Shown here: in pieces, positions 22,501 to 34,278 of the stretch
Numbering within the stretch: the first letter of the stretch is position 1
How the letters are laid out: every line of letters starts with the position of its first letter
NCBI GenBank assembly: GCA_037127315.1
Contig: JBBBDQ010000310.1
Coordinates: 3,560,001-3,624,000 of the forward strand
Origin: Ascarosepion bandense
Taxonomy: Eukaryota > Mollusca > Cephalopoda > Sepiida > Sepiidae
DNA: 64,000 nt
Direction of reading: 5' to 3'
The notes under the pieces: model-generated
Told to the model about the DNA's origin: nothing
Database searches by the model: none
What the model saw: the letters and a program-made list of their open reading frames with translations, nothing else
Program-made: the position numbers and the translations under genes

Positions 22501-25500
22501 GCCGTCATGTTCGCTGAAACACTCCACGGAATATTTCTTTTCTTCCATATCCACATAGAACTATTTTCGGTGATTTCTATTAGGCATTTCATACTTTTGG
22601 TCTTATTACGTCCTTTGATTCCAATTTGACCCAGAAATTGGTACAGAGTGGCTGCAACGAAACCCCTTGCTCCAATTTCCACTGCTCTAACACTTACATT
22701 ATACCCCTCCTTTATTCGCTCTGACTTTAGATTTTCGTATTTATTAGTTTTATAATCGTGGCTTTGTTCCATCCTGCTTTCATATGGTACTGTTAATTCA
22801 ACCAGGATGATTTTGTAATTCACCCTTGATAGAAGAACAATATCTGGTCGCAGACCTTTACTTGATATTATTTTGGGGTAATCATTATGCCAACCAGGAA
22901 GGTCTGCAGATGCCTCCCAAATGCCACCAGAACTAAGGAGATTTTTTCTGGGTATAGCTTGATATTTGCTTGTTTGCTTAGAACCGCCATACCTTTTGCC
23001 CTCTTCAACAAATTTCTAGGTTGAATTAGATGACTCAGACTTCATATATTTCTTTATAATTCTGACCAACTCATCCAAAACACTATTATGCCTCCATGTA
23101 TATCTTCCATTGCCAAGGGCTGTTTTACAGGAACTAAGAACATGTTCTAATGTTTGTGGATTTTCCTTGCACAGGGGACAAGTTGGATCACTCTCTTTCT
23201 TCCACTTAACAAGATTGTTCTTAGATGGTAGCAGGTCATATGTGGAACGTATTAAAAAACTCAACCTGAGTGGGTCCATCTGCCAAATGTCCTTCCAAGT
23301 AACAGATTTCTGCAGAGCCTCCTCCCAGTTTGTCCATTGGCCTTGTTGGGATTGTTGAACTCCTTTTACGAGTCTTTTATCTTCTTCGTTCCTTACATTT
23401 TGGATGACCATGTCTCGGCGATCTTTACCAGACGTTTTTGACCACCATTGCCTTTCATTTAGTCCTAACATTTGTTTTCCTGCTTGAGTATATCCGATGA
23501 CTTCTTTGAAAGCTAGATTGTCTTTAGCACTTGTTATTGTCTCTCTGACCTTCCATTTTCTGCCTGTTTTTAATGTAGGATTTAATACTGTTATTGCTGT
23601 ATCCTTGGAGTCATCCAACATCATTTGAAGTCTAATTTTTCCGGATTTATACTCCTCCACAATCGATTTAAGCGGTAACTTTAACTTCGCTTGTACAATG
23701 CAATATCAGACAAACCTGGAGGCAAACCCAACCATTTTTGGATATATTTGTTTACTTTTCTTTCCATGGACTCAATTTTACTCATTCCAAATTCCTATAC
23801 AAGTAGGGGCCATAGTAGCATTGGAATGAGTACATGCTCTAAGCACCATACCTTGTATTTTCCTTTTAGAGGACAAAGATCTATCTTATGGAGATCTTCT
23901 TGCAATGATCTGGATGTTTCTTTTACTTGGTTGGTATCTTTTAATGATTGATCGTACCACCGACCTAAACTTTTCACTGCATTTTCTGATTCTTTGACCA
24001 CCTACTGTAAAATTCATGTTTTTATTCAATTTTCCTTTCCTAAGAGAAGGACTTGTTTGGTTTAAATTTCATTCTACACCACCTTATTAGATTGTCTATC
24101 AAACTTAATATCTTGTGAGTTGAATCTACTTTGGATGAGAGGATTGTAGTGTCATCCATGAACACCTTCACTGGTGGCATTTGACACTGTCCACCAAGTT
24201 CAACAACATCGGCCTTGTTGTTTATCGCTTTGAGAATCAGCTGCATTGCTAGAATGAAAAGTATTGGTGACACTGTACATCCCATTGCAATTCCAACCTC
24301 AAGTCTATTCCACTTAGTTGTAAAGTCTTTTACAGCGAAACGCATGAGGAAACCATCAAAATAAGTTCCTATCATCTTAGATATTTCCTCAGGAATATGG
24401 TACATTTGTAATGATAAATGTATCATTTGGTGAGGTACTGATCCGTAGGCATTAGCTAAGTCCAACCAAATGACATCCAAATCTTTTCTTTTACTCTTTG
24501 CTTTTTGAATGGCCTCCCAGATCATGTTTCCATGCTCTAAGCAACCAGCTATTCCTGGAACACCACCCTTCTGTACTGAGGTATCAATATACTCGTTATC
24601 AAGAAGGTATTTGGTCAACCTCGATGCCAAAACTGCGAAAAATATCTTTCCTTCTACATTGAGAAGCGAAATTGGCCAAAATTGACTGTTGTCCTTGGAA
24701 TTCTTTTCCCCATCAGCTATCATCCATTGTTGGCTGATATGATAATTTTTCCATGCTAACTTTAAGTTAGTATGTAACCAATTAAGAAGTGTAGGACATT
24801 TTTTGTATAGAAGGAATGGTATTCCGTTAGGGCCAGGTGTAGATTTATTCCTGCTTTTGTTGATTATACGCTTTATTTCTTCACATGTGGGTGGTTTCAT
24901 GTCGAACTTTACTTTAGAAACGGCTAGCCAAAATAAATTGTTATTATGATCTAGAGGAATATGTCATTTAGGATCAGAGTACATATGTCTTAAATGCTCC
25001 TCTAGAATACTTTTCTCTATTTTAAGAACACCTGATTCATTAAATGATATGTTCCTTGCATATTTGTAAGGTTCCTGGAAGAAACGCTCTTGATCTTTCC
25101 TCCGTTTCACTTGTCTCTTCCTTAGATTTTCCGCTCTGCTAAGAGTGTTATGTTTCTCTTTAAGGTCCTGCCAGATTTTAAGCAAGCCTTCTTTCTCGTC
25201 AAAATTTGCAAAACGGATTTGCTGTTTTAGATTTCTTTTTTTATTTCTCAAATCCTGCATTAACCTTTGATGTCTGTTCTTTTTTGGTGGTGGCTTATCA
25301 TTTTCCTCTTTCATGCCGTAGACTTCCTTACAAACCCTGTAGATTATTTTACTACTTTTGTTTAAACGTTCTTGATAATTCTCTCTTCCCAGTTCTTTAC
25401 GGAATGTTTTGCTAATGTTGTCTAGCATACACCACGCTTCCGAGTTGGACGCTGGTGGAAATTTGATTCTTGGCAGTTTGAGTTGCATCCCATCCTTTAA

Positions 25501-25803
25501 TTCAACAGCTTTGATATCCTCAATACTGTGGTATGCATCCTGGCCTTGGTTTTCCGACGTCTTATCTCATTGACAGAGCGCTGCTCCTGAACCATTTTCA
25601 GGGAAGCACAACCCATTTTTGTAAGGTGAATCTTCGCTCCCTTTTGGGACCTGAATTTCTGACCACAAACACATGGGAAGTTCGTACACTTTTCTAAATT
25701 CATAGATTGTCTTTCGTTCTGGGATCGTTTGGATCCATCATCCTCCCTCCCTTTTGGTGAATCCTGAGGGCATTTCCTTTTAGTTTCCTTTGTAGCGCTT
25801 GTT
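22497..25803 (-). pseudogene. Decayed LINE polyprotein: zinc finger, RT, restriction-like endonuclease
   Basis: Reading 5' to 3' on the - strand: an N-terminal finger (CVCGQKF...H.....C, about 25600-25690); a lysine-rich linker; the reverse transcriptase with PGPNGIPF, WLDLANAYGSVPH, GIAMGCTVSP and the catalytic FMDD box (about 24165-24840); a thumb and connector; CPLCKENPQTLEHVLSSC (about 23140-23200); then RPDIVL, VELTVPYE and K..KYENL of the restriction-like endonuclease (about 22700-22860). The enzyme would nick its target and copy its RNA there. It cannot be made intact. An in-frame TGA lies at about 24961-24963, reading like a CGA (Arg) to TGA change, with a TAG at about 23016 and another stop near 23795. 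Frameshifts occur near 25560, 24045, 24000 and 23675. The frame is open upstream of the ATG at 25703 to about 25803, so the true start may lie further 5'. A TGA at the end of the coding frame overlaps the start of the downstream direct repeat. Confidence 0.85.
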
Positions 25804-25941
25804 TAATGAACTCTGGGTTGCTGACCCGGTGAGATCATCTGGTCTTTCCCAGCGTCCCCTGTCTTTCCAGGTGTCTGCTAGTCTGTTCCTAACCGCCATT
25901 CAGTCTATTCCTGAAAGCCAACGGACGAGCCATGAGTTTGA

Positions 25942-26318
25942 AGAAGGAAATTACTGGAAAGTAATTGACACTCGCCTAAAGCGAGCTGAATATAAAATGC
26001 TCCTCTTACCAATAACAATTCCATCGAACTTCTCTATGGCATATGACTTCATTGAACTTTTGTCCTTTTGAATTTATACTTTAATTGGGGTCATCAGGAG
26101 AGAATGTGCACTGTTTCGGGGCCTTCCTCTCAATGGTTTCACTTGCACGCCAGCCCCCCTCACTGATGTGTGGCCCCATTATAACAAAATACATGTGTAG
26201 TTATACTTGTTCAAATGTCTAACGGCGAAATTACTTTACGAAAAACGAGAAACGGCAAACCTTGCATTCTGAGAATGCAACGTGAACCTCATTACGTACT
26301 CACAATCAATCATGTCAT
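25942..26318 (-). repeat. Direct repeat R, 5' copy of the RLE LINE
   Basis: Same sequence and orientation as 22123-22500, lying upstream of the LINE coding frame. The sequence outside it (26324 onward) does not resemble the endonuclease end, so this is not simply a longer second LINE copy. The GGGGCC/GGCCCC dyad is kept. Confidence 0.85.
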
Positions 26319-26323
26319 TCCTA

Positions 26324-29270
26324 TCTATCAAGCCTCAATTTCTTTCACAATCCTGCAAAGAGAATGAAAACTCGGAACTTAAACCCTTGCTGCCTTGCAG
26401 CCATACCCAATCAGAATTCTTTCTGTAGAGAGAACTGGCCACCAGCAAGAGTGCAACCTCATCTTCATTTCCAGGATATCTGCAAAAGGGGCATGAAAGC
26501 AAAGGATATAGACATTGAGAGGTGAGAAGACGTTGACAATGATCACTTACACTGGTGATATAATTTACACTGAGGGCTGGAGAGACGAGGGGAGAAACAA
26601 AGTATTGTTGCTAGGGAGAAGAATACTCAATGAAAAGAAAACAAGGCAACATCAGAAAAAATGTCTTCATGAGCATGCTTGGTGCATGCAGTCTTCAGCC
26701 TATTCTCTCATATTTTCCTCTTATGCAGACTTTATTTCAAAGTTTTAACTCATATAGGTGTCATGGTATCTGAAAATGTCATTCTTGGTATTCATTTCTC
26801 TACAAAACTTAATATTAGGAATGATTTATATTTAAAAACAACTTCTTGCAAGTTATATTCCCATTGTTTTTCCTAAAAAAAATTTAAAAGCAGAAAAAAT
26901 ATCAAAAGAAAAAAGATTTTACAATAACTCACTTGTCATAATTGGTAAAATCTTTTCTTGTAGTTTACTCAATCTCTGTACAGGTACTTTTCTTTTAATC
27001 AGTAATTATTATTTTTTTTTTTTTTTTCAAAGTATTTGATTATTTCTTTTTCCTGTGAAGCTTTGTAAAAAAAAAAATGTTCGTATTGATTGTGTCTGGC
27101 ACATTTTGTATATGTTATAAAAACTGAATGTCATATCTCCTCTGATTTACAGTCACTTACTGAAAACACTCAAAATCTGCGTAACACACATACAATTCTG
27201 GCTTCGAATTGGATTTCTACATTCTGTCTCAGAAATCCATTAAAACAGGCTCTGAGTTCCACTTATTAAATACCATTGTTTGATTGGTGTGTAAATGGAC
27301 AGGTCATGTTCTTGCTGTCCGCACAGCTGTATTGCTAAATAACAACACAAATTTCTTCTTTCCTCACACATATATGTGAAAATATTAATCAGTGAATGAG
27401 AACCCTGGAAAACATACCTGGAAACAAAACCTGAGAAATCTAACAAGCCTATGCTAAGTTTGGTTTTGCTGTATAAATTGTCCAGAAAGTTGAATTCGTC
27501 AGAAGCACTTACTGGCTGCTACATGGCTGGTTGATCAGCAAAACCTCTACTTTACCTTCTCATCTGCCATCATGTGAAGTCCTTACTCCTCTTGTTCACA
27601 TATTGTTGGCAAGGAAGAAAGAAGGGATAACCCGACAATGTCACAATTACTACTATGAAAGGAAAAAGAGAACATCACAGAGCCACTACCCAACTCACTC
27701 TCCGAGTGACACATATTTGTTCTCTTTCCTATTTTCTCAACCATCCATCTCCTTCACTCTAAGGACAACAGCTTTGGGAAACCACACACATCCTCGTGAA
27801 TATTATGTACAATTACAGACGGCCAGCTTAAAACAAATTCATACTAACATCTGATGCCAACCAGATAAAAATTAAGAACAACCAAATTCGCAAACCATTC
27901 ACCTGTATTTATCCAATAAACAAGATAAATTTACATCTACCTGTCATAATTCTTCTTGCAACCATACACTTGTTTATAACGTACAAGTACAAGAAATAAA
28001 CTAAAGAGACTTGTGTGTGTTTAGATATTTTTGGTGTAAGTTTATTGATATATAATTATGCAACACTATTTAGCACTGGTAAATGGAAAGAAAAGGTTAG
28101 TGAATAGAATGATGGTCATACCAGGAGAATGAATGAAGATTTCTCCTTTCAAAAAAAGCTTGATTCTCTAAAATCGGAAGAATTACTTACAAGTAGGCGA
28201 TGTTATCACAAGAAATCCATGTGGTGAAATTTTAGACAGCTGGTTAATTAATGACTTTGTATTTTTGTAACCAGTGCTTTGGAGGCAAATACGACGGATA
28301 GAATTTAGACTGTGAACAAGACTCAAGAATAGTTTCTTGTTATTAAAGAAATTAATGACCCTGACAGAATTGAGGAAATGGCTGACCAAAAAACCATTTG
28401 GTTAGTATCTGATTTTAAACAAACCCAGGATAGAAATTTTACGTAAACAAAATTTGAAAAGATGATTCTTTTATAATTAATGACCATAAACTAAGTTCGC
28501 CAAGCAACTGAGAGCCACATTGGTTGAAAGGTAGCCAAGGTGGCAGGTGCAAGTGAAATACCTAGGAAAGTGGAGGAATCACCCATGCCAACTTGAAAGT
28601 ATTGGTATAAGTTGCCAATAAGAGAAAGAGGAAGTTATCCAGGTGGATCAATGCTTGTGATTGTTAACCATGGGAAAAGGGAATCTCCCAATTTCAAAAT
28701 GTAATAATTTTCAAGAGTTAGAAAAAAAGGGACTATTGTTGGAAGTGAAAGGAATCACCAACCTCCCCAACTATACCCACTCTGTGCTGGTTTTAGGTGA
28801 ATACCAATAAATACAAAGGCCCAAAGTAGCAAGAACAGTTGTTTTTGCAGATGAGAGATGATCATTTTGCCTTATATCACATGACTGCCTGCCTGAATAG
28901 TACCACCAACATAAGCATTGTGCCAGATAATTGCCTGTATGAGTTGATAAATTCTAACATCAAGACTAACCAAGTATTACACGAAAGAACATATATAAAG
29001 CCTTTAATTTTATTAATTTTTTTTTTCTTGAGTCTTTATTTTGCCTGGACCAATCCAACGACACCCAGGAATGATTCAATCCTTACCAGCTTTATGATCA
29101 AAACCAAACACAATGTGGGATAGGGCAGACTTAATTGATGCAGTCAACTCATTGATCAGCTGCAGGAATTGGATATTCAAACGATTGGCCAAGTGGGTGG
29201 GTGGGGTTGAAATTAGTACCCACGCATGTCAAAGTTATTATGTGCATACATGATGTACAATATTGCTATT
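26324..29270. other. Less AT-rich non-coding stretch, possible old retroelement
   Basis: 26330-26700 and 27440-29200 have higher GC and longer open frames than the surroundings. One at 27531-27854 encodes a basic, S/T-rich peptide with no family I recognise. AATAAACTAAAGAGACTTGT near 27994 looks like a polyadenylation region. No paired LTRs, protease or RT motif were seen. Confidence 0.35.
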
Positions 29271-29271
29271 T

Positions 29272-30140
29272 TTTATTTTTTTATCATATCACGCTCAAGC
29301 AAACCGGGACTGCCACTAGTGTGCAGGAGGTGTCAGAGAGAGAGAAAGAAAAATGGTACAGGGAGTGTTGAAGAAAGGATAAAAGATAAGAATCCAGAGA
29401 GATAGAAGATGGCAATTGATGTTGCATTTAAAATTATGAAGGTTATAGGTATCAGGGAAGCAATTAAAGGGTAGGGAGTTCCACAGTTGTGAAGTGTAAG
29501 GAAAGAAACTGTTATAGTAGAAGAGGTAGTTACATTTCAACAGTAAGAGGATGGGGTCTTGATATCAATCTGGTAGCACATAGAAATTTATGTAGTTGAG
29601 ACACCAGAGAAAATGCTTGTCACAGTGGTTACTATGGTAATGTTTGTAGAAAAGACATAGGGAAGCCACATCACATTGGTGAGAAAGTGACTGAAGTCAA
29701 GATGCTAAGTCAAGATCGATTACATTCCAAATCCTTCTTTGAATTTTATCATGAATCTTGAGATGTATAGCAGGAGCACCTGACCAGATTTGGCAACAGA
29801 ATTCAATGCACGAACGAATGGTAGATTTATAAATGTCTAAGTTTGATTCTGACAATTCTTATCAGGAGATGCAGCTATAAATTCAATGTAGTTGTTCCAT
29901 TTTAGGTTGGTTGAGAGAGTGAATCCAAGGAGGTACAGTGTGTTGCTCTCCAGGAAACTAGCATCATCCATTCTGATGGCTGGTAGGAAAGTTTCTTCAT
30001 AGTGGTTAAAGAATAGCAGTTCTGTTTTGAAGGCATTCAAATTTACTCTCCATTTTCTCTCCCAGTCCATCACAGATTGGAGATCTGTTCCAATAGCAGC
30101 AGCCAGGTTTAATTTGTCAGCCTTGTCAGCTTTTCTATTG
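29272..30140 (-). mobile_element. CR1/jockey-like LINE, RT C-terminal half
   Basis: On the - strand: LNLAAAIGTDLQSVMDWERK, WRVNLNAFKTELLFFNHYEE, then SNTLYLLGFTLSTNLKWNNY. After several stops come SQLWNSLPFNCFPDTYNLHN and FKCNINCHLLSL, followed by the tail complement TTATCATATCACGCTCAAGC at 29280. Same family as 5945-6536 but a longer copy. Interrupted by shifts and stops, so not functional. Confidence 0.82.
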
Positions 30141-30807
30141 TGACATGAGCAAATGTTTTTTAATATATAAGTTAAAAGCATCTACCATAAAGATCAATGA
30201 TTTTTACAAAGTCAGTACTAACATAATACGGTGAAAGACATTTTGCCATGCTTATAAAAGTTGTATGGAACAGAATTACATTGTTGTCAAAGAAGAAAAA
30301 GTTCTCTGAAACAAACCAAGAAAACATTCAATTTAAAATTGTAAGGTTTTTATAAGCATTAAATCAGTGCTGATTACTTGAAAGATAAGTGATATTGAGA
30401 TAAACTATTCATGAATGGATCAGGAGATTAGAAAAATCTTAATGTTGTATGTATTTTTCTGAAAAGTCTATCAATTATACAATTAAATGTTCATAGGCAA
30501 TCAATGTGTTCTTGTCATTAACAAAAGGTATAAAAAAAATGTAAATGAGGAAGGGTGTAACCCTTTTACTCACACTGCTATTAGGCTGTTGTCAGATTGA
30601 GAGACTTTCTGGTCATCCAGCAACAGATGTAATATTCACTCAGCCAAAATCTTGTTCACTGAACCTTGTACTGTTAGTGGAAATCAAAATGGATTGTCCT
30701 AACTCATGTTCTGATTTATAAAACAATGAAATCTCTCAGCTCCACTTAAAATGTCTTATAATAGAATTCTGGTTGAATAAATAGTCTCCTCTTCTATGTA
30801 TCATGTA

Positions 30808-31030
30808 CATTAGCAATTATGTCTCTCCACAATTTCCTGTCCTTTGTAGTTCTTAATGTATGTTCAATAAGTCTGGAGAGAAAACATATCCTTGTCTTAC
30901 AATGCTTTCTATTTTTGTATATTTACTGAACTCCTTCTCTATCTATATGCAGGTAGTTTGCTGCCAGTACAGGTTCTGGGTGATTCTAATATCCTTCTTA
31001 AATATGTCAAGGTTACTAAGTTGTTACAAA
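30808..31030 (-). mobile_element. APE-type LINE, rearranged RT fragment
   Basis: The - strand reads NLDIFKKDIRITQNLYWQQT, a conserved RT stretch of this family, then VRQGYVFSPDL, fused to the 3' UTR block GGAAATTGTGGAGAGACAT. The material in between is deleted. Confidence 0.7.
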
Positions 31031-31034
31031 TAAA

Positions 31035-33005
31035 ATACAGATTCAGGTACACAAAAGAAAAACATTATTGGTATTTCTTTAAAAACTCAACAAAAATGAT
31101 TTATTTTATATTAATTTTCCAACAACAGTTTTGTTTTCAATATCTATTTTGGTGTTGTAAATGCACTGAAAATATTAATAAGTCCCTTGTAACTATCAAT
31201 GCTACCAATATCTGAAACAGTAATAGCTTTTCAAACCCTTATTCTGGAACATGAAAGAGGGTAGAAATTGTGTCACCCTTCATTTGTTTAATATTTTTCT
31301 CAGCATATGATATATGTGCTTGTTACAAATCTTTCTTTTCATTCAGGAATTGATCATATCATTGTAGTAAATTCTCAAAAACTCACAGTTAGAAGTCAAA
31401 GTAGCTACAAATCCACACTCTAACCTTGTCAGTTTCCTCTCTCTTCTTGGTTAGTGACACTAATTTTATATGTGGTCAAAAGCAGGTACACTAAACCATA
31501 ACCAGCCCACCTAGGTCATTCCATCACCCCCCTCCCTAGGTAACACATCTGAATTATTTCATCAACTGAATTGTTTCATCATTTCAGTTATAAATGATGA
31601 AACAAGTCTGCCCTATTTTTTTCAATGTGATATGGCTATTATAGATTTAGTTTGCATAATGCCCAGCCCTAGACTACTTCCAAGTCATCCAATTTTTAAA
31701 AAATTTTTTTTTTTACTTATATTGGGAATTGTCTAGATGTTAATAAAATAGATCAGTTATTCTAAAACTAGACAACTAAAAGTTTTATTTGTAAAATTTT
31801 CTAAACAAAGAAGTAAATATTTTGAGAGAATAATATTTAAAATAAATATTCACTAGATGAGAGGCTCAGATAACTTCTCATAAGTATTTCAAGCTCATTC
31901 ATCTTCCCAGCTCGCTTAAGTAAAAGTAATAGTGAAGTTGGCGAAGCTGGAATTTAATTTATATGAGAATAGTTTAATTATTTCATAAACTTTATTAAGT
32001 TATTCATGGGTTCAAACCTTGACATGACCTTCTTTCTAGTTTGGTTTAATTTCATTTATTTCAGTAATTAACATTTTTATTAGTTTTTTAACAATTTATC
32101 CCACATTCTACTCAGAATTATTTGACAACTTTAGTTTTCTTCTGGCCCCATATTTTAAAATAGGATTCTATATCATTCATCACTTTGTTCATTGGCTTGT
32201 AGTGTTTACATGCCTCAACAGGTAGAAGGTCAGCCTTGCCCTGTTACAAGAGCAGGAAATTGTGCAGCTGATGAAAAAGTTAAAAAGAAAACCAAACTAT
32301 TCAAATAAAACTGCTAAATTACATGCAGAGTAAATATTTAAAAAATAGTAAAAAGGATTACATCTGGATATAAACAGATAATTCAATATCATACAAAGTA
32401 TCCCCTATGAATGTTGCAACAATGATTAGATTTTGTTTATAGCGTTTTATGTGTAAATGAAATGAAGCCTTTCAAATTCGCCAGAATGTCTGGAGGCAAT
32501 TTAATACCAAAATGTTAATTTCCGTGTAGTTGCTTAGTTGGAATAATATAGATCTCATATGATCATATAAGAGAAGTCTAAAATGATTGTCTAATATAAA
32601 CCTCAAGGACATTTTTTTCTGAATGATTAGTTTGCAAAATGCTTAATTTTGTTTGATAATGATTTTAACTATGAGAATGTGCAAGTGTTTTTTAGGTTAA
32701 CTTAATTTTATTTTTAAATATTTGTTCAAGTAAAATCTCTGATTTGAAAAAAAAATTCAAATAACATTTTTAACTAAATTGTCATTGACATTTATGATTG
32801 ATTGCTTAGATGTAATAAAAGAATAATTCAACTACTTCACTCAGTACATGAAATTCCCCATCTTTCTATATTTACATATTTTATTTAACATTTTTTAACA
32901 TAAAGAGCTTATGACCATATCACATTGAGACACAGGTTGTCATATCATTACCAAAAGTTAAACAATGTCAAGCTTGGTCATTACCTAGATGGGTTATCGC
33001 TTGGG
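31035..33005. other. Non-coding, no recognised element
   Basis: AT-rich. ATTTCATCAACTGAATTGTT near 31557 is a local dyad. Nothing else. Confidence 0.45.
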
Positions 33006-33009
33006 AAGT

Positions 33010-33180
33010 CCAGTGCTATAAGCTTGGATGTGTGAGTGGTCTAATTAGAAATTAGAGAACTGAGTTCTAATTCTAGTTGGATTTGTTATGCTCACTTAAG
33101 TGCAAATACCCTTAGGAACAGTTGGGAAAAGTATAAATCCACCTCTTTGTTCCCCAAATATGGGTTAATTAAGTAAAATC
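33010..33180 (+). mobile_element. tRNA-derived SINE, diverged fragment
   Basis: GAACTGAGTTCTAATTCTAG is a decayed B-box region, then TGCAAATACCCTTAGGAACA and ATATGGGTTAATTAAG follow the family order. The 3' third is missing. Confidence 0.6.
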
Positions 33181-33589
33181 TTACAATCTAAAAAATATTT
33201 TCTGGCTTTAAATAATATCTTTAGAATTTTCTTTGAATACTGATTAATCTTTATATGATAATTATGATCATAAAATCAACACAATTTGTGTTGTGGTTAA
33301 ATGTTGATCAGTTTGGTGGAAAATACACTATCCTATTTTTGTTTTTTCTTTACATTTATATTATACAACAAATAGATTTTTATTAAAAAAATGGCATAAT
33401 GAAAATAATTATTTTAAATTAGTGTCATCACACTTGTTGATTTTGATGCAGAATAACTCTATTTATTAATACTTTACTATAATGTTTCCTGTTTATTGTT
33501 TGGAAACAACTGCCCCCTCTCCCCAAGATATTGTGAGATTATTTTTTTCTCTTCAGATATGTTCTGCGATGACACTTTCTTAATAATTT

Positions 33590-33685
33590 AGAAGAGGGTT
33601 GGTTTCTCCCTTATATGCCTTTCCACATTTACATGAAATGTTATGTATGCAATCTTTACAACTTCTGTGAAGGATTAATGTAAGA
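33590..33685 (-). mobile_element. Penelope-like element, GIY-YIG fragment
   Basis: The - strand reads DCIHNISCKCGKAYKGETNP, matching the GIY-YIG core of the element at 18.8 kb (DCVYTILCSCGKKYKGET). It abuts a reverse-strand CR1-like LINE fragment. Confidence 0.65.
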
Positions 33686-33689
33686 TAGT

Positions 33690-34130
33690 TGCAAATTTAG
33701 TTGGGGCACTAGAGACAAAAAAAAGCTTGTCAGGCAGTTGCCATGAAAATATTTGTAAAAAAGACAGAAGGAAGCCACACCACATTAGTGAGAAAGTGAC
33801 TGAAGTTGAGATGCCAGGTCAGGATCAATTACATTACAGATCCTTCTTTAGTTTTTATCAAAAATGAATAGCAAGAATACTAGATCAGATATGGTAGCAT
33901 TGAATACCAATGTACAAACTAATGGTAGATGTGTAAATGTGCAAGATGAATTCTGATGATAAAAAATTTCTGGCATGACAGTCATTCAAATTTGCTTGCA
34001 GTAGATGCAGCTATGGATTCAATGCATTTGCTCAACTTCATATGGAAAATGTAAGGACAAGAAGGTGCAGTGTGTTGCTTTCCAGAAGTCTAGTTTCTAG
34101 TAGACAGAAAAGGTTTGCTATAGGGGCTAA
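33690..34130 (-). mobile_element. CR1-like LINE fragment
   Basis: Blocks shared with 29580-30020, such as GGAAGCCACACCACATTAGT, GAGAAAGTGACTGAAGT and GGTGCAGTGTGTTGCTTTCC, in the same order on the - strand. No frame is kept. Confidence 0.7.
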
Positions 34131-34239
34131 ATTAGAGCAGTTTTGTACATAATGGATTTTCTCTAAAACTGTTGGGTAAAATATTCATCACTTGCAAAGT
34201 TTTAATGAAATTAATCCAAACAGCTTGACAAACTATTAT

Positions 34240-34240
<1 letters not shown>

Positions 34241-34272
<32 letters not shown>
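34241..34272. repeat. (TA)n microsatellite
   Basis: About 16 TA units. Confidence 0.93.

Positions 34273-34274
<2 letters not shown>

Positions 34275-34278
<4 letters not shown>

Larger units (their letters stand above)
22114..26323 (-). mobile_element. RLE-type LINE with LTR-like direct repeats (composite insertion)
   Basis: A retrotransposon on the - strand with an N-terminal zinc finger, reverse transcriptase, zinc-knuckle-like CPLC...H...C motif and C-terminal restriction-like endonuclease, the domain order of the R2/NeSL/HERO group. It is flanked by two direct repeats of about 377 bp (22123-22500 and 25942-26318). The 7-mer ATTCCTA sits just outside both ends, at 22114-22120 and 26317-26323, and could be a target-site duplication around the whole unit. 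Ordinary LINEs lack terminal direct repeats, so this is either a dimeric or tandem insertion or a variant element architecture. Clade assignment is by motif only. Confidence 0.8.

Noticed and set aside
27440..28060. An LTR with TG...CA ends and polyadenylation signal
   Set aside because: No second copy in the window and no recognisable gag/pol next to it.
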